A stretch of DNA of 31,466 nucleotides from Spirogloea muscicola (Eukaryota > Streptophyta > Zygnematophyceae > Spirogloeales > Spirogloeaceae). Shown here in pieces: positions 12,786 to 19,760 of this stretch. The notes beneath the pieces are model-generated. The model had not been told where the DNA came from, ran no database searches, and worked only from the letters and a program-made list of their open reading frames with translations. Each line of letters opens with the position of its first letter. Position 1 is the first letter of the stretch. A program made the position numbers and the translations under genes. The stretch lies in assembly GCA_009602725.1 (NCBI GenBank), contig WELB01000238.1, forward strand, positions 90,094 to 121,559, given 5' to 3'.

Positions 12786-13076
12786 AAAGAAGAAAGAAGA
12801 AAGTGCTCGCCCATTGAGAATAGGGGCTGGAACAACCAGCCCGAAAGAGAGAAGGCGCGCGGGGCGCATGAATTGAAAGGGAGGCCAATTCAAGCCAATA
12901 CATTGTTCAGGCAGAGTCGAGTGCAGACTAAACAATGCTACATAATACGGAGACCTAATCTAAGGTACCTAAGATGACATTAGTACCCACGGGTGAGCAC
13001 AAACAAATCTGACAAGCTAACTTGGGGAGCTGGAGCGCCGCCACGAAAGCCGGAGGCCTGACTTAGAGCGCGCCCT
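12786..13076 (-). mobile_element. 5'-truncated LINE fragment: REL C-terminus, 3'UTR, stem-loop, tail
   Basis: Read on the minus strand, codons from about 13075 give RALSQASGFRGG... and end SDLFVLTRGY-stop (stop 12982-12980). This matches the C-termini near 15378, 16496, 18623 and 19014. A 140-nt 3'UTR follows, then the stem-loop GGGCTGG/loop/CCAGCCC (12842-12824), CTCAATGGGCGAGCAC and a TTTC/TTC-type tail running to about 12780. The C-terminal reading is short but is repeated in many copies, which makes chance unlikely. Confidence 0.75.
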
Positions 13077-13097
13077 GCACGTTGATGAAGAGCCCGA

Positions 13098-13211
13098 AAA
13101 AGAATGAACAGAGTACGAGAAGGGGGCCAGGGGAAGCGCTAAGTACAGGGTGCAAGAACCGACAGCGCTTCCCCTGGCCCCTTCTCGTACTGTGTTTATT
13201 CCTTTCTGGGC
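13098..13211. repeat. Inverted repeat made of two head-to-head LINE 3'UTRs
   Basis: About 44 bp at 13098-13141 (AATGAACAGAGTACGAGAAG...) is repeated almost perfectly in reverse at 13168-13211. About 26 nt separates the arms. The same module is the 3'UTR segment just before the stem-loop of the copy at 18846-18990, so the palindrome is two oppositely oriented 3'UTRs. Confidence 0.75.
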
Positions 13212-13930
13212 TGGCTTTTCCGGCCCCTATCGACCCCTTTTGCGCGACGCCGGCTACCGAGCGGTCGTGGAAGTCAACAATATCATGCCTATCACCACGG
13301 ACGCCCAGGGACGTCATCATCGCCGCACACCTGACATTGTGGGCGTGCAACCTGGTGGAGGACCACGGGCCCTGGTCGACGTTGTTGTTACGGAGTCATA
13401 TAAGGGCCCAGCATCGACACACATCGCTGGGCATGCAGTGGGCGGTGCAGAACAAAGGAAACTACTCCGATTACCCCCAATGCGATCAGCTCCTGCCAGC
13501 GGCAATCGACATCTATGGCTGTCTGGGTCCTCGTTTCCACACTCTGCTTCAACACATTGCCAATCTAGGCTACACTCGACGTGCAGATGTGTTTCCAGCT
13601 GAGATGGGCTTGCCAGCTGCATATCTGTCGCTCTTGCGACGGCGAGTTTCGGCCTGTTTGCATCGTGCTCAGGCTAGTGCCTTGCACCAGAAAGCTGGGC
13701 GAGCTCTGATTGGTGGCAGAAGGGCTCCGTTTCTGGCATCTAGTATTCATGCATCGATAGTGACCTTTATGTTTTGACCCGTGGTTATTGAGCGAGTCAA
13801 TCTGCTGTAGGTTATGTAGTTCTTTAGATGTGCTTGCCATTGTACTTGGCCATTTGGCCTACATTTGTTTCTTATACACGAAATTTTTCTTTTTCTCAAT
13901 GGGCGAGCCCTTCCTTCCTTTAGGCACCTT
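13208..13930 (+). mobile_element. LINE fragment with frameshifted REL domain and 3'UTR
   Basis: Begins at a stem-loop (13208-13226). From about 13222 it encodes RDAGYRAVVEVNNIMPI, then RRTPDIVGVQPGGGPRALV and DVVVTES. After a frameshift near 13395 it continues YPQCDQLLPAAIDIYGCLG and LSLLRRRVSACLHRAQ to a stop at 13777. The PD...(D/E)...VVVTE...F.P.A.D..G.LG pattern is the REL domain found at the C-terminus of a group of algal non-LTR RT proteins. The 3'UTR carries CTCAATGGGCGAGC with a CTTCC tail (13894-13925). The 3' half is duplicated in reverse at 19313-19703. Confidence 0.75.
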
Positions 13931-13939
13931 GATTTCGGT

Positions 13940-14045
13940 TTCCGAATTATGTAGCCCTGTTTAGTTTGCCCAAGACTGCCTGAACAATGTATCGGCTTGA
14001 ATTGGCCCCTATTTCATTTCATGCGCCCCGCGAGCCTTCTCTCTC
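13940..14045 (+). repeat. LINE 3'UTR segment, inverted relative to 12846-12960
   Basis: The tract with GCCTGAACAATGTAT, GGCTTGAATTGGCC and CATGCGCCCCGCG matches the minus strand of 12960-12846, i.e. the 3'UTR of that copy. It lacks the stem-loop and abuts a minus-strand C-terminus at 14046, so two copies meet tail to tail. A diverged third copy lies at 30450-30540. Confidence 0.7.
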
Positions 14046-14110
14046 CTAGTAACCCCGAGTCAGCAGCCGCAAGTCGGAGCAACTTGCAGCCGAGGTGCCA
14101 GCCGAGTGCA
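14046..14110 (-). mobile_element. Very short LINE C-terminus fragment
   Basis: Minus-strand codons give SDLRLLTRGY followed by TAG (14048-14046). It is one of the repeated REL C-termini. Only about 20 codons can be followed before similarity is lost. Confidence 0.6.
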
Positions 14111-14394
14111 CCCGGTACGGAGCGGTGGGAGGTGGTGTGAGACTGCAGGCGCGTGGCACGCATGTTTGGAGGTCAGATCAAATTACCACACTGTTCGGGG
14201 GCTGTGGAAACTTAGCTCTGGCGCCGTGGATGACTAGCACAGTCTGCCCCAGGCGGGCCATCTGCTTCACCTGCAACAGTAGGCCGGTGGCAGCGACTGT
14301 GGTCAAACACGGCATGTACTCTGCAACAGTACTGGTGCTGTCTGCCTATCTTTGAGGCCCATTTGATAGTTTGCAAAGGGCTTGCTATCTTTGC
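14111..14394. other. Unassigned stretch between LINE fragments
   Basis: No recognisable coding, RNA or repeat signal. It contains short cysteine-containing ORFs without a family pattern and is likely decayed repeat or former intergenic sequence. Confidence 0.4.
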
Positions 14395-14894
14395 AAAGGA
14401 GAGCCAACGAAGTAACTGAAACTGTGTATGATCAACGACCTCATGCTCAAAACGACGAGGAGGCGAGGACTGTGAAATGCCAGCCCAAAAGAAGAGTGGA
14501 GAAAGATGGCCCTGTTGCCCAGCCTGCGGCTCCGCATAGTGCAGCGGCAGGTCTCAAGGAGCAAAAGTATGCAGATCATCCTGCTCGCGACGAGTTTGTC
14601 GCGCTCGCAGTTAACGTCCACGGGGCGTTTTAGACTCGCTGGCTTGACGTGATCCAGCGGCTTGTGCGGCGTGCTGTGACCCATCGCCAAGTGCAGCAGA
14701 ACGAGCAGGCCCGTTCAATGCCGTTGGGGCGTTTGCCCGGGTGTCAAGGTACAGAACGCAAGGTACAGAACGCACCTTGCCATCTCCCTGCAGCGTTTTA
14801 CCTGCTGCGCTCCTTGGTGTTTGCCGTCCACTTGCGGGCATGCCGGGCCTTCGCTTGCTGCCTCCGCATTAGGGCAACATTTTCCGGCCTCTAG
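14395..14894 (+). mobile_element. LINE fragment: REL C-terminal half
   Basis: On the plus strand the REL motif QKYADHPARDEFVALAVNVHG (14562-14626) is interrupted by a stop at 14631-14633. It continues in another frame with VRRAVTHRQVQQNE and SLVFAVHLRACRAFA to a stop at 14892-14894. Half of the family stem-loop (ATGCCAGCCCAAAAG, about 14475) lies at its 5' side, suggesting a junction with another copy. A tandem duplication of GGTACAGAACGCA occurs at 14748-14773. Confidence 0.65.
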
Positions 14895-15039
14895 ACACTT
14901 CGGTCTGCCCTTCTTGACCAGAGGAGATTGATTGTTCAGAGTCGCTGACACGACAAAGTCTCGTATCTTCTGCGCCTTCTTCCCTTTCAGACCTTAATTC
15001 ACCTTTTCTGATTGTTATACCGAGAAGCTTTAGGAAAGA

Positions 15040-15150
15040 GGAAAGACGCTTCCAGGAGAGGGCGGTGGCTGGGAGAGGCCAGCCCAGAGAAGAGACTGAA
15101 CAACGTTTAGCCAAGCGCCTCTCGGCCCCTTCGGACCTTGTCAGGACGCC
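15040..15150 (-). mobile_element. LINE 3'-end relic (stem-loop and tail)
   Basis: Minus-strand reading: TGTTCAGTCTCTTC, then the stem-loop GGCTGG/CCAGCC (15084-15067), then GGAAGCGTCTTTCC and further CTTTCC units. The post-loop sequence matches the relic at 12739-12785. No coding sequence is retained. Confidence 0.6.
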
Positions 15151-15229
15151 CCTGTGGATGAGCTTGACGATATTCAACGCAGGGAAAATCTGGCTGTGAG
15201 ATGCCAGGTGCAAAGAAAGTGGCTCTCCC

Positions 15230-15540
15230 AAAGAGGAAGTGGCACTCCCAATGGGGGCAAGGGCTGCGAAAAGCCAGCCCAAAAAGAATTGACAAAAGTT
15301 TGGAGGGGCCTACACGCATTTAGCAGCTACGAAGGGGCCTGAAGATGCTATGTCAGAACAGGGGGAGGATGGATCACTCAGTAGTTACGAGTGAGGAGCC
15401 TCAGATCCGACAGACTAGCTGCCGAAAATTTAACCCCCTGACGAAAGCCCGAGGCCGCAGCGAGAGCACGGCCAGCACGCAGATGCAGAGCGTGGGCCAT
15501 GGACCGCTGAAGGGATACTAACAATCTTTCACGATACACC
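15230..15540 (-). mobile_element. 5'-truncated LINE fragment: REL C-terminus to 3' end
   Basis: Minus-strand codons from about 15530 read LVSLQRSMAHALHLRAGRAL, then AAASGFRQG and LSDLRLLTRNY-stop (15380-15378). This is a clean, undisrupted 50-residue C-terminus. About 100 nt of 3'UTR follow, containing TTGTCAATTCTTTTT, then the stem-loop (15280-15261), CCCATTGGGAGTGCCAC and a CTTCCTC/ACTTTC tail. It gives the clearest view of the family's stop-to-stem-loop spacing. Confidence 0.75.
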
Positions 15541-15815
15541 AGTTACTTTACTGGAAGTCAATCTTGCTTGATTCGCTTGCCAAGCTGCTGGCATTCTCAT
15601 TGTTTGAGCTCATCTCAGAGAGGCCGGAAGCTCTGGTTGCCACAGCCAGCAGCCCGCCAAGTGCTGCCAGCTCGGAGTCAATGCACTGCCTGCCGACAAG
15701 CCCAGTCGCTATTTAGGCTTGGCACCCGCTTTAGCCAGGACGACGCCTGACCCAGGACTCCCCCTGCTGTGCTGCTCACTGTGACGGCAGGATTGTGTTG
15801 CGGAAGAAGCTCACA
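15541..15815 (+). promoter_or_regulatory. Possible promoter of an orphan first exon
   Basis: This stretch lacks LINE similarity and leads into the ATG at 15816. An AT-rich CTATTTAGG (15709-15717) about 100 nt before the ATG could be a TATA-like element. It is inferred only from position and composition. Confidence 0.25.
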
Positions 15816-15869
15816 ATGCTGCAGTGGATGGCGCTGGTCCTTCTCATGGTCGGCACTGCAACGAGCCAG
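15816..15869 (+). CDS. Orphan signal-peptide-like first exon
   Basis: ATG 15816 opens 18 codons, MLQWMALVLLMVGTATSQ, with a hydrophobic core and an A-T-S-Q end typical of a secretory signal. A GTCAGT donor follows at 15870 (phase 0). The DNA downstream turns into LINE debris by about 15905, so the exons it would join are not recognisable. It may be the first exon of a secreted-protein gene disrupted by retrotransposons. A direct join to the cysteine-rich exons at 23.3 kb fails on phase (they need phase 2). The reading is short, so chance is possible. Confidence 0.35.
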
Positions 15870-15904
15870 GTCAGTGGCCCCTGCTGTTCATCCGCCTGAC
15901 CTCT

Positions 15905-16310
15905 TTAGCTGTACTCCCCTAATCCAGTAGCAATTAGTAACGTCACATCTTGAGCGGTCACTGCAGGATATAGCCCAGGGTCCAGGGAGCCAGCGGGGTT
16001 GAAGTCAGCCGGCTCACCGCGCCTGCGGGACACAGCGCGCCGCGCAAGCCTGGCCAGCAGGTCGAGCCACTGGGACCCGAGAGCCCCATGCACGTCCACG
16101 GCTAGGCGGACGAACGCGTCTGCAGCCGGGTGGTCGGCGTGTTTGGCCGCCTTGCTGCGAGCGGCCTTCGCTGGAGAAGAAAGTGGAGCGTGGCCAGCCC
16201 GCGATGCAAAGAGCCCCGGGTTGGAGCGGTCGACCACATCAGTGGTGACCACGTCAGCGATGCGCGCGCCGCCGCCCGGCCGGACGCCACCAAGTCGACA
16301 GAGCGCGTGT
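15905..16310 (-). mobile_element. LINE REL-domain core fragment
   Basis: Minus strand from about 16310: GVRPGGGARIADVVTTDVV, then AAKHADHPAADAFVRLAVDV and HGALGSQWLDLLARLARRAV. The pattern PGGGxRxxDVVxTxxV ... F.xLAVDVHGxLG equals the REL core of the copy at 13.3 kb. The reading ends at a stop near 15905 without the family C-terminus, which instead lies on the opposite strand at 16340-16496. Confidence 0.75.
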
Positions 16311-16339
16311 GGAGTCCGTCGGTCCCTCGCTCAAGTCTT

Positions 16340-16610
16340 CCAGATGCGTTTGGCCATCGCGATGCAGCGGTCCCTTGCCTTCGCGGTTCACTTGCGCACA
16401 GGTCGAGCTTTGGCGGCGGCCTCCGGCTTCCGTCAGGGCGAAGTCTTTCCGTCGGCTAGCTACTCAAACTTGCATCTCCTGACTAGAGGTTACTGAGCGT
16501 TCCCTAACTGATGTCTTAGTCCTAGTCCTTCGCACTCCGGCTCCTTCAGACCTTGTCCAATCCTGTGGGCTGGCCTTTCCCAGCCACCAGTCAATCTGGC
16601 CGCGCTTTCT
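16340..16610 (+). mobile_element. LINE C-terminus, 3'UTR and stem-loop in opposite orientation
   Basis: Plus strand: QMRLAIAMQRSLAFAVHLRT, GRALAAASGFRQG and SNLHLLTRGY-stop (16494-16496). A 3'UTR of about 70 nt, the stem-loop GGCTGG/CCAGCC (16568-16585) and a tail follow. It is nearly identical, in reverse, to 18690-18480. It separates the two minus-strand REL pieces at 16610-16712 and 15905-16310, so it is either an insertion or an inversion. Confidence 0.75.
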
Positions 16611-16725
16611 TCCGGAGGATTGGCATGACGGAAGAGTTCTCCATCGCCACCGTGTAGCCGGCCTCCTGAAAGATGCCGAACATCGCATCGCGCACGAGAT
16701 CGTGACCCGCTGTACGTTCGCCTCC
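16610..16725 (-). mobile_element. LINE fragment: segment just before the REL domain
   Basis: Minus strand: LLRCATGGERTAGHDLVRDA, then MFGIFQEAGYTV and ending KKARPD. In this protein type the segment C..GG..T..H..VRDA...AGY.V precedes the REL RPD motif. It fits directly upstream of the REL core at 16310-15905. Confidence 0.65.
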
Positions 16726-17300
16726 AGTGGCGCAGCGGAGGAGCTGCGCCGCCAGCTCCGCCAGGTCGTCGACCAGGGCGGCCTCGGCTGCCGCTCGCTC
16801 GCGCGCGTCTGCAGGCCAGCGTTCCTTGGCAGTTGGGCCCAAGTCGCCACGTCGGTGGCGCAGCGCTTCCTCCATGATGGGCGGCCCCTGTTGCAGCAGG
16901 TTGTGGTGATGGCGGCGACCGGCTTTGTCGTTGCCTTTTTAGGTGGCGCTCCGCTCAGCTCAAGACGGGTTACTTGCGGAAAACCTTGCCCTTGCAGAGA
17001 GCGTGGTCCTTGTTGCCCACCTTGCCCACACCACCAACTCGCAAGCGCAGGCGCGCTACATTGCGGCAGTCGACAAGGCGTCTTTCACGGCCACGCTGCA
17101 GCTCCTCCCTGCAACCGACTTGCGCGGCCATGCTCGGCCGCTGTCGGCCGCCTCCCCCGGCGCGGCAGCCTAGCTGTCCGCGCTCCCCCTGTACGACGCC
17201 CTCAGGATGCCGAATGAGCTGGTCCGTACGGCCACCCATCGTCGGCTGGGCCCTCCCTCGCCCTGCCTGCTGGGCGTGCTGCAGTGTGAATGTGGGGAGC
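16725..17300 (+). mobile_element. Inverted LINE segment: GGLG motif, linker and Cys motif
   Basis: Plus strand: DQGGLGCRSLARVCRPAFLG then SWAQVA (GGLGL-type motif after the RT thumb). It continues RYIAAVDKASFTATLQLL, a stop at 17172-17174, LSALPLYDALRMPNELVRTA and CLLGVLQCECG. The order thumb-GGLG-linker-CxCG is that of non-LTR RT proteins, but the flanking pieces are on the other strand. The segment is therefore inverted relative to them. Confidence 0.7.
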
Positions 17301-17930
17301 GGTCGAGCGGTGATTGGCAGGGGGCAGAGTGGCCTGGAACGTCGCAGCTGGCGAGTCGAGGAAGCCAGGGTGGCGGATGAGGGCCGCCACGCCCTCCATG
17401 ACACCCGCGTCGAACGTGGTGTAGGCCTCCAGCACCTCGGGGCAGGGAGGGGTCGTCCGCGCCAGGTAGTGGGGACGCTGCACAAAGCATCTGGTGAGCA
17501 TGGCAAGCGCCAGCTGCAAGTCCTGCAGCTCGGAGAGGCGGGCCACCGGCTGGAGGTGCTCCTGGAGCCGGACGCGTAGTTGCCCGTCGACGAACGACGG
17601 CGTGCCCAATGGGACCCCTAGGATGGTGAGGCCGCTTGGGGGAGTCTGGCACCCAGGCGGCAGGGACAAGGGGGCAGGGAGGCCACGCGGAGACCACGCA
17701 ATGCATTTCTCGGGCCGGATGGTCATTCCGAAAGGCGGCGAGGGCTGTGGAAAGCCAGCCCGAAAACGCGGCTGCTGATATTGAAGAATCGGCTGTAAAG
17801 TGCCAGCCAGATGCATACAGGTGTTCATGACGGAGCCAAAGGCTAGGCAGAAGCCAGCCAAAAAAGAATGGACAAAAAACCAAAGAGCCACAACAGGAGC
17901 CGGAAAGAAGGGAAAAACACAGCTAGGCAT
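17300..17930 (-). mobile_element. LINE reverse-transcriptase thumb fragment
   Basis: Minus strand from about 17725: RPEKCIAWSPRGLPAPLSLP, then TPPSGLTILGVPLG and LSELQDLQLALAMLTRCF, then EGVAALIRHPGFLDSPAATF. The KC.xWSP ... LG.P.G pattern follows the palm in non-LTR RTs. A parallel, more decayed version is at 22.19-21.66 kb. Upstream on the minus strand (17930-17740) is the 3' end of another copy with two stem-loops, so this piece is 5'-truncated at a junction near 17735. Confidence 0.7.
17768..17846 (+). repeat. 79-bp direct repeat, copy 1
   Basis: The tract GCGGCTGCTG...GGCTAG recurs at 18765-18843 in the same orientation with a few substitutions. Both contain TGCCAGCCAGATGCATACAG and GTTCATGACGGAGC. 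Both border LINE 3' ends. Confidence 0.85.
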
Positions 17931-18411
17931 CTAGACAATTAGACACAACGAAACCACAGACAGGGCAGACAGGGCGCCCTCAATACCCCGGTGTCAGCAG
18001 TAGGAATTGAGATGAGCTGAGGGGAGGATGAGCAACCCCGCTGCGCAAACCAGAGGCTGCTGCAAGGGCGCGACCAGCCCGGCGATGCAAAGCAATCGCC
18101 TGGGACCGCTGTAGGGACATAGACAAGCGCATACGGTAGCAGGACACAAGACCCAAAGGCACCGAGCCACCGGGAAGGGCTGCATCCCGTTCCCGGCGAC
18201 GCTGGTCAGCTTGAGAGGCCAGTAGCGAAAGTAACGAGGACCACTGACCCCCGTAACACCCGTGGATGTCCATGGCCAGGGGGTAAAAGGTATCACCCGC
18301 CGGGTGGTCCTTGTACTTGTTCAACTTCTTCTGTTCGGCCACCTTCACAGCATAGCCGGTCTCAGAAGTAATGGGGCCAATGGGAGGAGGGAGGCAACCT
18401 GGTGCCAGCAA
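17841..18411 (-). mobile_element. LINE fragment: REL C-terminal half, 3'UTR and stem-loop
   Basis: Minus-strand ORF from about 18411: LNKYKDHPAGDTFYPLAMDI then HGCYGGQWSSLLSLLA, SLQRSQAIALHRRAGRAL and FLLLTPGY-stop (17982-17980). It is open for more than 130 codons, the longest uninterrupted REL C-terminal half here. A 3'UTR of about 120 nt (TTTTGTCCATTCTTTTTTGG) leads to a stem-loop at 17859-17841. R-G-Y is P-G-Y in this copy. Confidence 0.8.
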
Positions 18412-18469
18412 CCGAGAAAGGCTGCCTGCGCCGTCTGTTCAAGTGACCGGCAGCCCGGGCCGCCCACTT

Positions 18470-18690
18470 GTGTGGGAAAGCGCGGCCAGATTGACTGGTG
18501 GCTGGGAAGAGAAGCGCGGCCAGATTGACTGGTGGCTGGGAAAGGCCAGCCCAAAGGAATGGACAATGTCTGATGGAGCCGGAGTGCGAAGGACTAGGAC
18601 TAAGACATCAGCCAGGGAACGCTCAGTAACCTCTAGTCAGGAGATGCAAGTCTGAGTAGCTAGCCGTCGGAAAGACGTGGGAAGGGATGC
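18470..18690 (-). mobile_element. LINE C-terminus and 3' end with duplicated tail
   Basis: Minus strand: ASYSDLHLLTRGY-stop (18625-18623), 3'UTR, stem-loop (18551-18534). After it a CCAGCCACCAGTCAATCTGG unit is repeated twice. It is near-identical in reverse to 16440-16620, indicating a recent common source. Confidence 0.75.
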
Positions 18691-18764
18691 CTGCCGGGAG
18701 GATGAAGGTGAGGGGAAGGATGGGTGTTGAATCAGGGAAACCAGGGAGTGAATAGAAATGATGA

Positions 18765-18843
18765 GCGGCTGCTGGTATTAAAGACTCGGCTGTAGACTGC
18801 CAGCCAGATGCATACAGGTGTTCATGACGGAGCTAAAGGCTAG
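18765..18843 (+). repeat. 79-bp direct repeat, copy 2
   Basis: Second copy of the unit at 17768-17846, same length and orientation with a few substitutions. It ends exactly where a LINE 3'UTR begins (TTACTGAGTGATTCG). Confidence 0.85.
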
Positions 18844-18990
18844 ATTACTGAGTGATTCGTAGCTGCTTTGTTTCTCTGTGTGCTTGTTTTTCTTAGCGCT
18901 TCCCCTGGCCCCCTTCTCGTACTCTGTTCATTCTGTTTTGGGCTGGCTTTTCCAGCCCCTATCCTCAATGGGCGAGCACTTGCTTGCTTG
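18844..18990 (+). mobile_element. LINE 3'UTR, stem-loop and CTTG tail
   Basis: Plus strand: TTACTGAGTGATTCG, TTCTTAGCGCTTCCCCTGG, CGTACTCTGTTCATTC, a perfect 7-bp stem-loop GGGCTGG/CTTTT/CCAGCCC (18940-18958), CTCAATGGGCGAGCA and a CTTGCTTGCTTG tail. It is a 3'-only copy with no protein-coding part beyond the last codons. Confidence 0.75.
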
Positions 18991-19013
18991 AAGGCTAGGC
19001 AGACAGGGCGCCC

Positions 19014-19105
19014 TCAATACCCCCGTGTCAGCAGCAGCAAGTCAGATGAGCTTGCTACTGCTGATGAGCTGAGGGGAGGAAGAGCAACCCCGCTGCGCAA
19101 ACCAC
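19014..19105 (-). mobile_element. Short LINE C-terminus fragment
   Basis: Minus strand: RSGVALPPLSSSAVASSSDL then LLLTRGY-stop (19016-19014), most like the copy ending at 17980. Upstream similarity is lost near 19105. Confidence 0.65.
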
Positions 19106-19200
19106 AATTGCAGGAGGGAGGTGTCGAAGTCCTTGTACAGCTCGCCCACCATGTCTGTTGGGGCGACGACTGAAGAGGTCGCTAAAAGACGGTCGCATAC

Positions 19201-19292
19201 AGGAAGAAGAAAGTGCTCGCCCATTGAGAATAGAAGAAGAAGGAGGTGCTCGCCCATTGAGAAGAGGGGCTGGAAAAGCCAGCCCAAAAGAA
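19201..19292 (-). mobile_element. LINE 3'-end copy with duplicated tail module
   Basis: Minus strand: stem-loop GGGCTGG/CTTTT/CCAGCCC (19285-19267), then CTCAATGGGCGAGCAC with a CTCCTTC tail, then TATTCTCAATGGGCGAGCAC again with a TTTCTTC tail. The tail module is present twice. Confidence 0.7.
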
Positions 19293-19312
19293 AGTCCAAC
19301 AAAGGACGAGAA

Positions 19313-19703
19313 GGAAAGAAGACCGTGTATTAGAAAGAGATGTAGGCCAAATGGCATAACCTACAGCAGATTGACCCGCTCAATAACCACGGGTCAAAAC
19401 ATAAAGGTCACCACTCGATGCATGAATACTAGATGCCAGGAACGGAGCCCTTCTGCCACCTACTAGAGCTCATTCTTTTTCGGGCTGGTTGTTCCAGCCC
19501 CTATTCTCAATGGGCGAGCACTTTCTTCTACTAGAGCTCGCCCAGCTTTCTGGTGTAAGGCCTGAGCACGCTGCAAACAGGCCGAAACTCGTCGTCGCAA
19601 GAGCGACAGATATGCAGCTGGCAAGCCCATCTCAGCCGGAAACACATCTGCACGTCGAGTGTAGCCTAGATTGGCAATGTTTTGAAGCAGAGGGTGGAAG
19701 CGA
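19313..19703 (-). mobile_element. LINE fragment homologous to 13.5-13.9 kb, with a nested insertion
   Basis: The reverse complement follows 13520-13880: C-terminal coding AEMGLPAAYLSLLRRRVSA and the same 3'UTR past the stop. It is interrupted at 19472-19527 by a 56-bp insertion with a 12-bp target-site duplication. Comparison with 13.7 kb shows the uninterrupted ancestral site. Confidence 0.85.
19460..19539 (+). mobile_element. 56-bp ultrashort LINE insertion with 12-bp target-site duplications
   Basis: Direct repeats CTACTAGAGCTC at 19460-19471 and 19528-19539 flank a 56-bp insert (19472-19527). The insert has ATTCTTTTT, the stem-loop GGGCTGG/TTGTT/CCAGCCC (19482-19500), CTATTCTCAATGGGCGAGCA and CTTTCTT. 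The homologous site at about 13700 lacks it and has one target copy. It equals the 3' terminus of the LINE copies at 12.8, 18.9 and 19.2 kb. Confidence 0.85.
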
Positions 19704-19715
19704 GGACCCAGAAGC

Positions 19716-19760
19716 GCCAGGGGAAGCGCTAAGAAAAACAAGCACAAAAACAAAGCAGCT
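19716..19760 (-). repeat. Truncated LINE 3'UTR module
   Basis: The tract GGGGAAGCGCTAAGAAAAAC and AACAAAGCAGCT is the reverse of 18866-18910. It stops before the stem-loop. Confidence 0.65.

Noticed and set aside
12780-12842. Stem-loops as Helitron 3' ends or MITE termini
   Set aside because: No CTRR end with A/T insertion site and no terminal inverted repeats. The 12-bp target duplication and the linked RT/REL coding fit a LINE 3' end better.
19042-19302. Repeated peptide FQPLFSMGEHFLL in ORFs at 12.8, 19.2 and 19.5 kb
   Set aside because: It is the translation of the LINE 3' stem-loop and tail (CTCAATGGGCGAGCAC) in one frame, not a conserved protein motif.
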